The translations under genes were made by a program, and so were the position numbers. From positions 62,001 through 126,000 of the forward strand of contig NZ_JAMTCT010000003.1 of assembly GCF_024171995.1 (NCBI RefSeq): DNA of 64,000 nt. The letters are read 5' to 3'. Within the stretch, counting starts at the first letter, position 1; the number at the start of each line of letters is the position of its first letter. The DNA comes from Promicromonospora umidemergens. GTDB taxonomy: Bacteria > Actinomycetota > Actinomycetes > Actinomycetales > Cellulomonadaceae. Of the stretch, positions 15,944-24,394 are shown piece by piece. Under the pieces are notes generated by a model, which was given only the letters and a program-made list of their open reading frames with translations, was not told the DNA's origin and did not search any database.

Positions 15944-17389
15944 TCAGGCGTCCCGGAGGTGCCCCTGGTACGGGAGCGCGCCCAGCACCGACACGTCGAC
16001 GGCCCGCTCGGAGTCGTCGAGGCGGTAGATCCCGTCGTCGGCCACGAAGAACTGTGGCGCCCCCGGCAGCTCCAGCTCCGCCGGCAGCGGCTCCTTGTCC
16101 GTCCACGCGAAGAACGATCGTCCGAACACGTCGCGGTCCTTGCGGCCGTAGATGCTGAGGTCGCCGGCGGTCGCCGGACTGAGGATCGCCCAGTGGACAC
16201 CGTCCTCGACCCAGTACGCGCGGTCCGACAGCAGCACGGACTGCCGGTCGTGCTCGGCGAACACCGCGTCCCAGAAGGACGCAGGCGTCTCCGTGTGCCG
16301 CACGAGGAACAGCAGGTCGTGCGCGTGCCACGCGGTGCTCGGGGCGACGTCCGCCTCGTTGTGCCACCCCGTGGCGGAGGCGAAGTACCCGGCGGGCGTC
16401 TGGTAGGCGGCATACGTCGCCAGGCACCGGTCCACGAACTCGGCCAGCTCCGTGTGGTCGACGTCGGCAAGGACCTCGTCGATGCCGTAGAGGCTCAGGC
16501 CCATCCCGGCGACAAGCATGGGGGTGGTGGTCCGCAGCACGGTGGAGTCCCGCACGTACCAGTAGCGGTGGTAGCGGGTACAGCCCCGGTCGTCGACCCA
16601 GGCGGACCGCGCGACGTGCAGGCTCAGCCGCACCGCCTCGGCCAGCAGGTCGGGCCGGCCGAACCGCCGGGCACCGAGCACGAGCGGCACGATCATCAGG
16701 CCGTAGTACTCCGCCGGCTCGAGGATGCCGCCGCCCGCACGGTCCGTCGGCTGCCGGTAGGCGCCGGCGCTCTCGGCGTCGGGCACGCCAGGGACGCTGC
16801 TGAGCCGGACGAGGTCGTCGAGGTCGTCCGCCAGCTCGTCGGCGTACCGGTCGTCCCCGGACAGCTCGGTGTAGCGCAGCTTCGCCCAGACCCGGGCGTA
16901 CTCCTGGTTCACGGTGCCCTCGGCGGTGGGCCGTCCCCCGCCGTACACCCGGCACGCGTCGAGGTTGGCCCGGACGGCCGCCAGCACCTCCGCCTGCTCG
17001 GCGGGCTCCAGCAGGTGCCCGGCATGCCGCAGGCCTTCGAGCAGGCCGATGCAGCCCACCATGTTGTGGATCAGGCCGGCCGTCGCGGACTCCCCCACCT
17101 GGAAGCCGATGTGGCAGAACTGGCCGTCCGCCTGGACGGTGCGGGCCTGGAAGAGCATCATCCGGCGCCACATCGCCAGCGCGCGCTCGTCGGGCCGGCG
17201 GGCCAGGGCCTCGGCGAACGCCGCCGTCGCCGGGGCCGAGAACGCCTGGTGCCCGCTGGTGAAGTCGAGGAAGGTGGCGGGGTTGGTGCCCCACACGCTG
17301 TGGTTGTGGAACCCCCTGATCTGCCCCTCCTCGCCCACCCAAGTGCGCAGCCAGCGGGCGAGCGCAGTGACGTCCGCGCGTTCAGTCAT
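15944..17389 (-). CDS. Uncharacterised large helical enzyme, possible (alpha/alpha)6-barrel carbohydrate hydrolase
   Basis: A 481-residue protein that I cannot assign to a named family. It has no signal peptide. It is helix-rich with regularly spaced aromatic/charged segments (GTNPATFLDFTSGHQAF, FQARTVQADGQFCHIGFQ, NQEYARVWAKLRYTEL, VDDRGCTRYHRYWYVRDS, ATGWHNEADVAP), which resembles all-alpha toroid enzymes acting on sugars (glycosidases, epimerases, unsaturated uronyl hydrolases). Its ATG overlaps the stop of the aldo/keto reductase gene by 8 bp, and it is followed after 99 bp by the sugar importer, so it almost certainly acts in the same catabolic route, perhaps on the imported compound. 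No catalytic pair can be named. Confidence 0.6.
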   Translation of the reverse strand: MTERADVTALARWLRTWVGEEGQIRGFHNHSVWGTNPATFLDFTSGHQAFSAPATAAFAEALARRPDERALAMWRRMMLFQARTVQADGQFCHIGFQVGESATAGLIHNMVGCIGLLEGLRHAGHLLEPAEQAEVLAAVRANLDACRVYGGGRPTAEGTVNQEYARVWAKLRYTELSGDDRYADELADDLDDLVRLSSVPGVPDAESAGAYRQPTDRAGGGILEPAEYYGLMIVPLVLGARRFGRPDLLAEAVRLSLHVARSAWVDDRGCTRYHRYWYVRDSTVLRTTTPMLVAGMGLSLYGIDEVLADVDHTELAEFVDRCLATYAAYQTPAGYFASATGWHNEADVAPSTAWHAHDLLFLVRHTETPASFWDAVFAEHDRQSVLLSDRAYWVEDGVHWAILSPATAGDLSIYGRKDRDVFGRSFFAWTDKEPLPAELELPGAPQFFVADDGIYRLDDSERAVDVSVLGALPYQGHLRDA

Positions 17390-18395
17390 GGGGTGCTCCG
17401 TCCTGTGTGCCGTCCTGATCGCTGCCCACGCCCGGCACGAGGCCGAGGTGGTCGAGCTGGTCCCAGAGCTCTTCGGGTACCGCACGCGTCATCCGAGCGG
17501 TGTTCGCCGTGACGTGCGCGGCCGTCCGCATGCCGAGCACCACCGAGGGCACTGCGGGATGCCGCAGCGGGTACCGCGCGGCGAGCTCAGGGACGGTGAT
17601 CCCGAAGGGCTCGGCGACGTCGGCGATCCGGTGCACGCGGTCGAGCACGTCAGCGGGCGCCTGCTGGTAGTCGTACCGGGCGCCGGGCCGCGGCCGGGGG
17701 CCGGCCAGGAGCCCCGAGCTGTAGACCGCGGCCGCCACCACCGACACGCCGCGGTCCAGCGCGGCGGGGAGCAGGTCGGTGAGCGCCGCACCGTCCACGA
17801 GCGTGAGGCGGCCGGCGCACATCACCACGTCGACGTCGGTCTCGCGGACGAACCGCGCGAGCATCCCCGACTGGTTCATCCCGGCCCCGACCGCCGAGAC
17901 GACGCCCTGGTCGCGCAGCTCCACGAGGGCGTCGATCCCGCTGGTGGCCGCCTCCGCCCAGTGCGCGTCCGGGTCGTGCAGGTAGACGACGTCGACCCGG
18001 TCCGTACCGAGCCGGCCGAGACTACCCTCCAGCGACCGCAGGACCCCGTCGCGCGTGAAGTCCCACTCGCGCCGGAACCGCGCGGGCACGTCGAACCCGT
18101 CGTCGTCCCGCAGGTGTGCCCGGTCCGGCGTCGGCACCAGGGCGCGCCCCACCTTGGTCGACAGCACGTACTCGTCGCGCGGCCGGCCGGCGAGCGCCGC
18201 GCCCAGCCGGCGCTCGGAGAGCCCGAGGCCGTAGTGGGGCGCCGTGTCGAAGTAGCGGATCCCCGCGCCCCAGGCCGTGTCGACGGCGTCGCGCGCCTCC
18301 TCGTCAGTGGTGCGGCGGTAGAGGTTGCCGAGCTGGGCGGCGCCGAAGCCCAGCTCCGTCAGCCGGACGCCGGTCCGCAGCCGGTGCTCACGCAT
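17382..18395 (-). CDS. Aldo/keto reductase (sugar 1-dehydrogenase / D-threo-aldose dehydrogenase type)
   Basis: A 337-residue AKR-fold NAD(P)-dependent oxidoreductase. The catalytic tetrad can be placed as Asp50 and Tyr55 (YFDTAPHYGLGLSERRLG), Lys81 (STKVGR) and His140 (VDVVYLHDPD). The N-terminal block LGFGAAQLGNLYR is characteristic of the branch containing L-fucose/D-threo-aldose 1-dehydrogenases, which oxidise C1 of a free aldose to a lactone. That fits well with the sugar-acid dehydratase-like gene in the same operon. It overlaps the hydroxyacid dehydrogenase stop by 8 bp and the helical enzyme start by 8 bp. Confidence 0.88.
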   Translation of the reverse strand: MREHRLRTGVRLTELGFGAAQLGNLYRRTTDEEARDAVDTAWGAGIRYFDTAPHYGLGLSERRLGAALAGRPRDEYVLSTKVGRALVPTPDRAHLRDDDGFDVPARFRREWDFTRDGVLRSLEGSLGRLGTDRVDVVYLHDPDAHWAEAATSGIDALVELRDQGVVSAVGAGMNQSGMLARFVRETDVDVVMCAGRLTLVDGAALTDLLPAALDRGVSVVAAAVYSSGLLAGPRPRPGARYDYQQAPADVLDRVHRIADVAEPFGITVPELAARYPLRHPAVPSVVLGMRTAAHVTANTARMTRAVPEELWDQLDHLGLVPGVGSDQDGTQDGAPHD

Positions 18396-19437
18396 GCCCG
18401 TGCCCTTCTGTCGCCGGTGCGCCCGGTGCGGGTGCCGCGCCGTCCGCGAGATCCTCCGGGTGCGCGAACGGCAGACCGCGTGCGAAGCGTTCGGCCTCCG
18501 CCGCCACGTGGTCGCCCAGCCGGTGCAGCTCGCCGCCAGCGGACCCGGCGATGTGCGGGGTCAGCACCAGGTTGGGCAGGTCCCACAGGGCGCTGTCCGG
18601 GGCCGGGGGTTCGGGTGCGGTGACGTCGAGGACGGCGTCGATCCGGCCGGTGCGCAGCTCTGCGAGGAGCGCGGGCTCGTCGACCACCGCGCCGCGCGCC
18701 GTGTTGATCAGCGTCGCGCCGTCGGGCAGCAGCGCGAGGACGTGCGCGTCGATCTGGCCGACCGTCTCCGGCAGCAGCGGCTGGTGGAGGGACAGCACGT
18801 CGCTCTGCGCGGCGACCTCCTCGAGCGTCGCACAGCGCACGCCGAGCGCGGCCGCGCTCTCCGGCGTCAGCTCGGGGCTGTGGACCACGACGTCGAGGTC
18901 GAACGGACGCAGCAGCTCGATGACCCGGCGGCCCACCTGCGACGCCCCGACGATCCCGACGGTGCGGCGGTAGTTGCCCAGGCCGGCGGGCTCCTGCTCG
19001 CGGTCCGGCAGGCGCCGGTGCGCACGGAGCTCGCGTTCGGCCGCGCGGGCCCGCTTGCCCGCCAGCAGGATCGTCGCGAGGGTGTACTCGGCGACGGGGA
19101 CGGCGTTGGCTGCGCGCGCGTTCGACGCGACCACGCCGCGTGCGGCGTGCGCCCCGGGGTCGGCGAGGCACGTGCGCGCGACGCCGCCCGCGTACAGGAC
19201 CGCCCGCAGCCGTGGCGTGAGCTCCACCGGGACCTGGGGCGCTCCCCAGCCCGCGATCAGCACCTCTGCGGAAGCGAGCAGGCGGCGCGCCCGGCCGGAC
19301 GCGACCTCGGTGAGGACCTGGTCGACGTCGACGTCGAGCGCCGCCCTCAGGCGCCCGGCCGCCCCGTGGCTGAAGATCCTGGGCACGAGGGACCGGGGCC
19401 CGAACGCCAGGACCGCGCGGGGGTGCTGGGTCGTCAT
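18388..19437 (-). CDS. D-isomer-specific 2-hydroxyacid dehydrogenase family protein
   Basis: A 349-residue protein. The nucleotide-binding glycine motif is GIVGASQVG (161-169). The catalytic Arg, Glu and His of the family are Arg248 (INTARGAVVDE), Glu276 (DVTAPEPP) and His295 (LTPHIAGS). It should interconvert a 2-keto acid and a D-2-hydroxy acid with NAD(P)H in the cytoplasm. Of two close ATG codons, 19437 has AGCAGGA at better spacing than 19446. In this operon it may reduce or oxidise a keto acid produced by the dehydratase/aldolase route, or detoxify a by-product. It overlaps the aldo/keto reductase start. Confidence 0.88.
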   Translation of the reverse strand: MTTQHPRAVLAFGPRSLVPRIFSHGAAGRLRAALDVDVDQVLTEVASGRARRLLASAEVLIAGWGAPQVPVELTPRLRAVLYAGGVARTCLADPGAHAARGVVASNARAANAVPVAEYTLATILLAGKRARAAERELRAHRRLPDREQEPAGLGNYRRTVGIVGASQVGRRVIELLRPFDLDVVVHSPELTPESAAALGVRCATLEEVAAQSDVLSLHQPLLPETVGQIDAHVLALLPDGATLINTARGAVVDEPALLAELRTGRIDAVLDVTAPEPPAPDSALWDLPNLVLTPHIAGSAGGELHRLGDHVAAEAERFARGLPFAHPEDLADGAAPAPGAPATEGHGHA

Positions 19438-19487
19438 GGTGGTCATCCTGCTGTGCTCGGCCGGGGTGGTCGCCGGCGGTTCCAGGG

Positions 19488-20630
19488 TCACGATCGACGC
19501 GGCGCGAGCCGCAGCCCCGCGTCGGCCGGGCGCACGTGGGGGCCAGCGACGGTCGCCCACACCCCGGCCTCGCGCAGTGCGCCGATGACGCCTTCGTCGA
19601 CCTCGATCCCCAGGCCGGGTGCGTCCCCGAGCACGATGCCGCCGTCGGCCAGCTCCTGGTCGGCACGCAGGCCGACGGGAAGCTCGAGGTCCTGGACCTC
19701 GGTGACGAGGTGGTTCGGGACCGCGGCCGAGGCGTGCGCGAGGGGGTTGACGTCGTAGGCCACCGGGCTGACCGGGAGGTCGTGGCCGAGCGCGAGGACC
19801 GACACCCGCAGGAAGTGCGTGATGCCCCACACGCTCCCGGTCTGCACCACGCCGACGGCGTCGGCGTCGAGCAGCTGCCGGTACTGCTCGAGCCCGGTGA
19901 GGTTCTCCCCCGTGGCCACCGCCCCGTGGATGCCCGCGACGACGGCGCGGTGCCCCGCCACGTCCCAGCGACGCACCGGCTCCTCGATCCAGGTGAGGTC
20001 GACCTGCTCCTCGACCCGGCGCGCGAGCCGCACCGCCTGGTGGCGGCCCCACGCCTCGTTCACGTCGTACATGATGGCGGGCTGGTCGCTGTTGACGCGC
20101 AGCACGTCCCGTACGGCGGCCAGCCGTTTCACGTCCTGGTCGACGTCGAGGCCGCCCTTCACCTTCGCGCCCGTGTACCCGCGTTCGGCCCACGGCTCGT
20201 AGAGGGCGGCCAGCTCGTCGTCGGCGAGGCCGTACTCCAGCCCCGAGGCGTAGGCGGGCACGAACCGGTCGGTCGCACCGAGCGTGCGCCACAGCGGCTC
20301 CTCCGCGAGCTTCGCCTTGAGGTCCCACAGCGCCATGTCCAGGGCACCGATGGTGCCGAAGGTCGCGCCGTGGTGGCCCGACTTGAAGACGAACGCGAGC
20401 ATCCGGTCGTAGAGCGCGGTCACCGCTCGCGGGTCCTGTCCGTCGAGCGCGGGAAAGACCCGCTCGACGTCCGGGTGCGCACCGAGGCCTACCCCGGTCA
20501 GGCCGCCGTCGGTCTCGACCAGCACGATCGGGACCTCCGTGACACCACCGGCGACGATGCCGTTGACGTCGCCCACCGGGCGGCCCCAGCGGTGGACCGT
20601 GGTCAGGCTCCGGTACCCGGTGATTCGCAT
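19488..20630 (-). CDS. Mandelate racemase/muconate-lactonizing enzyme family sugar-acid dehydratase
   Basis: A 380-residue enolase-superfamily enzyme. The barrel shows KVKGG (Lys156 and Lys158) as the base on the second strand, metal ligands Asp189 (MYDVNEAW), Glu in TWIEEPV (216-217) and Glu242 (TGENL). The N-terminal capping domain is complete. Members with KxK and this metal set are mostly sugar-acid dehydratases giving 2-keto-3-deoxy acids. QTGSVWGIT replaces the His-Asp dyad region, so the exact substrate cannot be read. The ATG at 20630 follows GGAG; an in-frame ATG at 20642 lacks one. First gene of the operon, divergent from the GntR regulator. Confidence 0.87.
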   Translation of the reverse strand: MRITGYRSLTTVHRWGRPVGDVNGIVAGGVTEVPIVLVETDGGLTGVGLGAHPDVERVFPALDGQDPRAVTALYDRMLAFVFKSGHHGATFGTIGALDMALWDLKAKLAEEPLWRTLGATDRFVPAYASGLEYGLADDELAALYEPWAERGYTGAKVKGGLDVDQDVKRLAAVRDVLRVNSDQPAIMYDVNEAWGRHQAVRLARRVEEQVDLTWIEEPVRRWDVAGHRAVVAGIHGAVATGENLTGLEQYRQLLDADAVGVVQTGSVWGITHFLRVSVLALGHDLPVSPVAYDVNPLAHASAAVPNHLVTEVQDLELPVGLRADQELADGGIVLGDAPGLGIEVDEGVIGALREAGVWATVAGPHVRPADAGLRLAPRRS

Positions 20631-20687
20631 CGTGCTCCGCATCGTCGAGACAGCACGCTCGCAGGTTCCGCCAGCATGTCATTCATA

Positions 20688-20700
20688 ACTTATGATACGA
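20688..20700. promoter_or_regulatory. Possible GntR operator in the divergent promoter region
   Basis: ACTTATGATACGA in the 153-bp gap between the dehydratase and the GntR gene. It matches the pattern ACTTnTnATAC seen again upstream of the importer. The surrounding segment (about 20676-20718) is the only AT-rich part of the gap and probably carries both promoters. Confidence 0.4.
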
Positions 20701-20783
20701 GTGACGATAGTACAACACTCGGCTACCCTCGGTCTGTCCGGCGGCACCCCGCCGGACCCGCCCACGATGGAGTCACCCACGAC

Positions 20784-21524
20784 ATGAACGCGACACCTGC
20801 GGCCGGTGCCGCCGTGCCCCGGCCCCAACGGCACCGGCCCCCGCTCGCCGCGGCTGTCATCAAGAGCCTGGTCGATGCGATAGTCATCGGCGACTACGCG
20901 CCCGGGTCGGCGCTTCCGCCCGCCGGCGTCCTCTGCGAGCAGTACGAGGTCAGCCGCACGGTGATCCGTGAGGCCACCACGACGCTGGCCGAGAAGGGCC
21001 TCGTCGCGACCCGGCAGGGCTGGGGCACCGTGGTGCTCGACCAGGAGCAGTGGAGCCTCCTGGACCCCCTGGTCCTGGACGCGCTCTTCCAGCGCGACGA
21101 CCGCCTCGTCTACCTCGACAACCTCGTCGAGGTCCGGGCCACCCTGGAGTGCGCCATGGCGGCACGCGCCGCGAGCCGGCTCGACGCGGCGGACCGGACG
21201 GCGCTGTCGGCCAAGCTCGACGAGCTCGGCGGGCTGATGGACGACCCGACCGCCTACGCGGCCACCGACGTCGAGCTCCACGAGCTGATCCACCGTGCCT
21301 CGCAGGACGCGTTCGGCCGCGCGATCGTGTCGAACATCCAGGGCAAGGCGCTGCACACCCCGCAGTACAGCGGGCAGCCGACGCGCGAGGACCTCGAGCA
21401 CACGCACGCCGGCCACCGGCGGATCGTCGCCGCGCTGCTCGACACCGACGCCGACGCCGCAGCGGACGCCATGCGCGACCACATCACGAGCTCCTGGGCG
21501 CGCCGCCGCCCGCAGGAGAGCTGA
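20784..21524 (+). CDS. FadR/GntR family transcriptional regulator
   Basis: A 246-residue regulator. The N-terminal winged helix spans about residues 22-85 (IVIGDYAPGSALPPAGVLCEQ, VSRTVIREATTTLAEKGLV). The all-helical FCD effector domain follows and retains metal/ligand residues in DVELHELIHRAS, HAGHRRIVAAL and AMRDHI. FCD-type GntR proteins commonly bind sugar acids or their 2-keto-3-deoxy derivatives. It is divergent from the sugar-acid locus, and the motif ACTTnTnATAC occurs both here and before the importer genes, so it probably controls the whole 10.6-20.6 kb unit. Confidence 0.92.
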   Translation: MNATPAAGAAVPRPQRHRPPLAAAVIKSLVDAIVIGDYAPGSALPPAGVLCEQYEVSRTVIREATTTLAEKGLVATRQGWGTVVLDQEQWSLLDPLVLDALFQRDDRLVYLDNLVEVRATLECAMAARAASRLDAADRTALSAKLDELGGLMDDPTAYAATDVELHELIHRASQDAFGRAIVSNIQGKALHTPQYSGQPTREDLEHTHAGHRRIVAALLDTDADAAADAMRDHITSSWARRRPQES

Positions 21525-21629
21525 CCCCTCGTCGAGTGCTGGTATAGGCACCTGATCTGTATGTACGCGCTGGTCAGAGGCGATTCGCCGTAGGGGGGAC
21601 AGCCCCAGTCGACTGCGGCGGTGGGCACC

Positions 21630-21653
21630 ATTCCGGGCCGCCGTGCCCGGAAT
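21630..21653. other. 9-bp inverted repeat upstream of the MFS gene
   Basis: ATTCCGGGC (21630-21638) and GCCCGGAAT (21645-21653) are perfect reverse complements with a 6-bp loop, 46 bp before the MFS start. It may be the terminator of the GntR gene, or an operator for an unlinked regulator, since no regulator gene adjoins the MFS pair. Confidence 0.4.
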
Positions 21654-21698
21654 CTAGGTTCGAGGTCATGGAGATCTCCAACCGTGAAAGGGCCGTCC

Positions 21699-23117
21699 AT
21701 GTCCGTAGCTCTTGATTCCCCTGTCCCCATCGGGCGACCGTCGCCGGCACGCATGGGAGGGCCGGCGATCGGTGCCCTCGGCGTCCTGGCGCTCGCTCTG
21801 GGCACCCTGCAGACGGTGGTGGATCCCGCCCGCCCCATGCTGGAGCGCGAGCTGGGCATCGACTCGGCCGGGGCGGCGCTGATCGTCAGCACGCTGCTGA
21901 TCACCGGCGCGATCGTCGCGCCCATCGCGGGCAAGCTCGGCGACCGCTACGGCGGAAAGCGAGTCCTGCTCGTGCTGATGGCGCTGGTCTCGGCCGGCGG
22001 TGCGGTGTCGAGCCTCGCACCGAACCTGCCGGTCCTGCTGGTGGGCCAGATGCTGCAGGGCGCGATGGTGGGTGCGCTGCCCCTGTCGTTCATCCTGGTG
22101 CGCAAGCACCTCCCGCCGGGACAGACGCAGGTGGCCATCGGCGTGGTCAGCGCGCTGTTCACCGCCGGCGGTGCGATCGGCACGCTGATTGCCGGGCCGC
22201 TGGCGGAAGGCCTGTCCTGGAACTGGATCTTCGCGGCGCCGACGATCGTGATCGTCGCTGCGACGGCGGTCGTGTCCCGGCTCATGCCGAACGACCCGCC
22301 GAGCGAGCAGGACACCGCGATCGACTGGCTCGGTGTGGCTCTGCTGAGTGCCACGCTGCTCGCCCTCATGCTCGGCCTCCTGATGGTGACCGATGGCAGC
22401 ATGCCGCCCCTGGCGGTCGGTGGCGTCGTGGCGGTCGTCGCCGCGCTCGCCGCGGCGTGGGTGGCCGTCGAACGCCGGGCGGTCTCGCCGATGGTCGAGC
22501 TGCGCATGCTGGCAGCGCCGGCCATGTGGAGCGCGAGCGTGCTCACCGTCGCCATCGCCGCTATCTCCGCGATGCTGCAGACCGTCATCCCCAAGATGTT
22601 CGGGGTTGCCGGTGACGGTTACGGCTTCGGGCTCAGCACGACCGAGATCGGGCTGCTCATGATGCCCGCCACCATCGCAGGGGTGGTGGCAGGCTCGGTC
22701 GGCGGGCTGGCCGTGCAGCGCTACGGCGCGCGCGTCGTGGTGACAGCGAGCGTCGTCGTCACGGCGGGCGCCCTGCTCGCCCTTGCCCTGCTGCACGACG
22801 CGTCCTGGCAGCTCGTCGTCGTCCGGGCGCTTGCCGCCTTCGCCGGGAGCCTTGCCACCACGGCGCTGCTCGCCAGCACCGCTGTCGCCGTCGCCGCAGC
22901 GGACACCGGCATCGCCACCAGCCTGCTCGTGGTGGTCCGCCTGGTCGGGGCCGTCCTGGGCGGCCAGATCGCCGGCTCGGTCCTCGCGGCGGGGATCGAC
23001 CCGGCGTCGGGAGAGCCGGCCGAGTCGGCCTTCGTCACAGGCTTCGTCGTCGCAGGCCTCGTCGCCGTGCTGTCGCTGCTCGTCGTTCGTCACCTGAAGA
23101 AGGGAGCTGAGGCATGA
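21699..23117 (+). CDS. MFS transporter, DHA2-type drug exporter
   Basis: A 472-residue polytopic transporter with about 14 membrane segments. The loop between helices 2 and 3 carries the MFS motif in GKLGDRYGGKRVLL, and an antiporter-type motif is seen in FTAGGAIGTLIAGPLAEGLSWNWIF. These are typical of proton-driven drug exporters of the EmrB/QacA group. The ATG at 21699 follows GAAAGGG; the frame extends 26 codons further upstream but through the inverted repeat. The stop overlaps the start of the FAD monooxygenase (ATGA at 23114-23117), so the two are co-translated, which suggests export and oxidation of the same or related compounds. Confidence 0.92.
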   Translation: MSVALDSPVPIGRPSPARMGGPAIGALGVLALALGTLQTVVDPARPMLERELGIDSAGAALIVSTLLITGAIVAPIAGKLGDRYGGKRVLLVLMALVSAGGAVSSLAPNLPVLLVGQMLQGAMVGALPLSFILVRKHLPPGQTQVAIGVVSALFTAGGAIGTLIAGPLAEGLSWNWIFAAPTIVIVAATAVVSRLMPNDPPSEQDTAIDWLGVALLSATLLALMLGLLMVTDGSMPPLAVGGVVAVVAALAAAWVAVERRAVSPMVELRMLAAPAMWSASVLTVAIAAISAMLQTVIPKMFGVAGDGYGFGLSTTEIGLLMMPATIAGVVAGSVGGLAVQRYGARVVVTASVVVTAGALLALALLHDASWQLVVVRALAAFAGSLATTALLASTAVAVAAADTGIATSLLVVVRLVGAVLGGQIAGSVLAAGIDPASGEPAESAFVTGFVVAGLVAVLSLLVVRHLKKGAEA

Positions 23118-24319
23118 CATCTCCGTGGAGCACACCGCAGCGCACCGTCCTGATCTCCGGGGCCAGCATCACCGGGCCCGCCCTGGCCTACTGGCTGCAC
23201 CGGGCCGGGTTCGGGGTCACGGTCGTCGAGAAGGCGAGCGCCCCGCGCGGGGGCGGCTACCCGATCGACATCCGCGGCACGGCGATCGAGGTGGTTCGGC
23301 GCATGGGGATCCTGCCGCAGCTGCGGGACGCGCACGTCGACACCGGACGGTTCACCTTCCTGGACGCCGACGGCGGCCTGGTCGCCGCGCTCGGCGCGGA
23401 CACCGTCGCGGGGAGCGTGCAGGGACAGGACCTCGAGGTACGGCGAGGAGACCTGACCGCGATCCTGTACGGGGCAGTCCGGGAGGACGTGGAGCTCCTG
23501 TTCGACGACTCCGTCGACACCCTCGACCAGTCCGGGCCAGGGGTCGACGTCACCTTCCGCAGCGGCACGCGGCGCACGTTCGACCTGGTGCTCGGTGCTG
23601 ACGGCATCCACTCACGCACCCGGGAGCTCCTGCTCGGCCCCGAGGAGCAGTTCGACCGCTACCTCGGCTACGCCGTCGCGGTGTGCACCGTCCCCAACAC
23701 GTTCGGGCTCTCCCGTGAGGTGGCGCTGTGGAGCACCCCGGGCCGGTCGGCGGCGCTCTACGCCACCGGGGACGGCGACGAGCTGAACGCCTTCCTCACC
23801 TTCCACCAGCCCGAACGGCCGCTGGCCGCCCTGCGTGACCCGCAGGCCCGGTGGGACCTGGTCGCGAGGACCTTCGCGGGGGCCGGCTGGGAGGTCCCCG
23901 GCATCGTGGGGGCCATGCGGCACGCGGACGACCTGTTCTTCGACGTCGTCAGCCAGATCCGCATGCCTACCTGGTCGAACGGCCGGGTGGCGCTGGCCGG
24001 CGACGCGGCCTACGCACCCTCGTTCCTGACCGGGCAGGGCTCCAGCCTCGCGCTGGTCGGGGCCTACATGCTCGCCGACTCCCTGACCAGGCACAGTGAT
24101 CACGCGGCGGCCTTCGCCGCCTACGAACGCGACACCAGGGAGTTCGTGACGATGAACCAGGCGCTGGTCGACAACGGCGGGGCACGGCTCTTCCCCACCA
24201 CCGCCGAGGCCCTGGAACGACGCAACGCCATGCTCCGTGGCCTGGCCGCCATGCCCGCGACGACCCCACCGCCTGCCCACTCCGCGCTCGTGCTGCCGGA
24301 GCTCGCCCCGACCCCCTGA
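23114..24319 (+). CDS. FAD-dependent monooxygenase (TetX/PHBH-like)
   Basis: A 401-residue group A flavoprotein monooxygenase. The FAD-binding motif SGASITGPALAYWL lies at 15-28 with Glu39 ending the second strand (VTVVEK). The DG motif is in LVLGADGIHSRTRELL, and the third FAD motif is GRVALAGDAAYAPSFLTGQGSSLAL. GYPIDIRG and the overall size are typical of the TetX-like branch, which hydroxylates aromatic or polyketide substrates including tetracyclines. Substrate here unknown. It is translationally coupled to the MFS exporter. A strong hairpin follows its stop. Confidence 0.9.
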   Translation: MTSPWSTPQRTVLISGASITGPALAYWLHRAGFGVTVVEKASAPRGGGYPIDIRGTAIEVVRRMGILPQLRDAHVDTGRFTFLDADGGLVAALGADTVAGSVQGQDLEVRRGDLTAILYGAVREDVELLFDDSVDTLDQSGPGVDVTFRSGTRRTFDLVLGADGIHSRTRELLLGPEEQFDRYLGYAVAVCTVPNTFGLSREVALWSTPGRSAALYATGDGDELNAFLTFHQPERPLAALRDPQARWDLVARTFAGAGWEVPGIVGAMRHADDLFFDVVSQIRMPTWSNGRVALAGDAAYAPSFLTGQGSSLALVGAYMLADSLTRHSDHAAAFAAYERDTREFVTMNQALVDNGGARLFPTTAEALERRNAMLRGLAAMPATTPPPAHSALVLPELAPTP

Positions 24320-24337
24320 CGCCTGTCTGGCGCACGT

Positions 24338-24372
24338 GCAGCGCCCGGCTGTGAACCACGGCCGGGCGCTGC
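24338..24372. terminator. Bidirectional terminator hairpin
   Basis: GCAGCGCCCGGC (24338-24349) and GCCGGGCGCTGC (24361-24372) are perfect 12-bp complements with an 11-bp loop. It lies between the convergent monooxygenase (+) and histidine kinase (-) genes. Confidence 0.7.
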
Positions 24373-24394
24373 TCACGTCTCGGGCTCGATGAGG

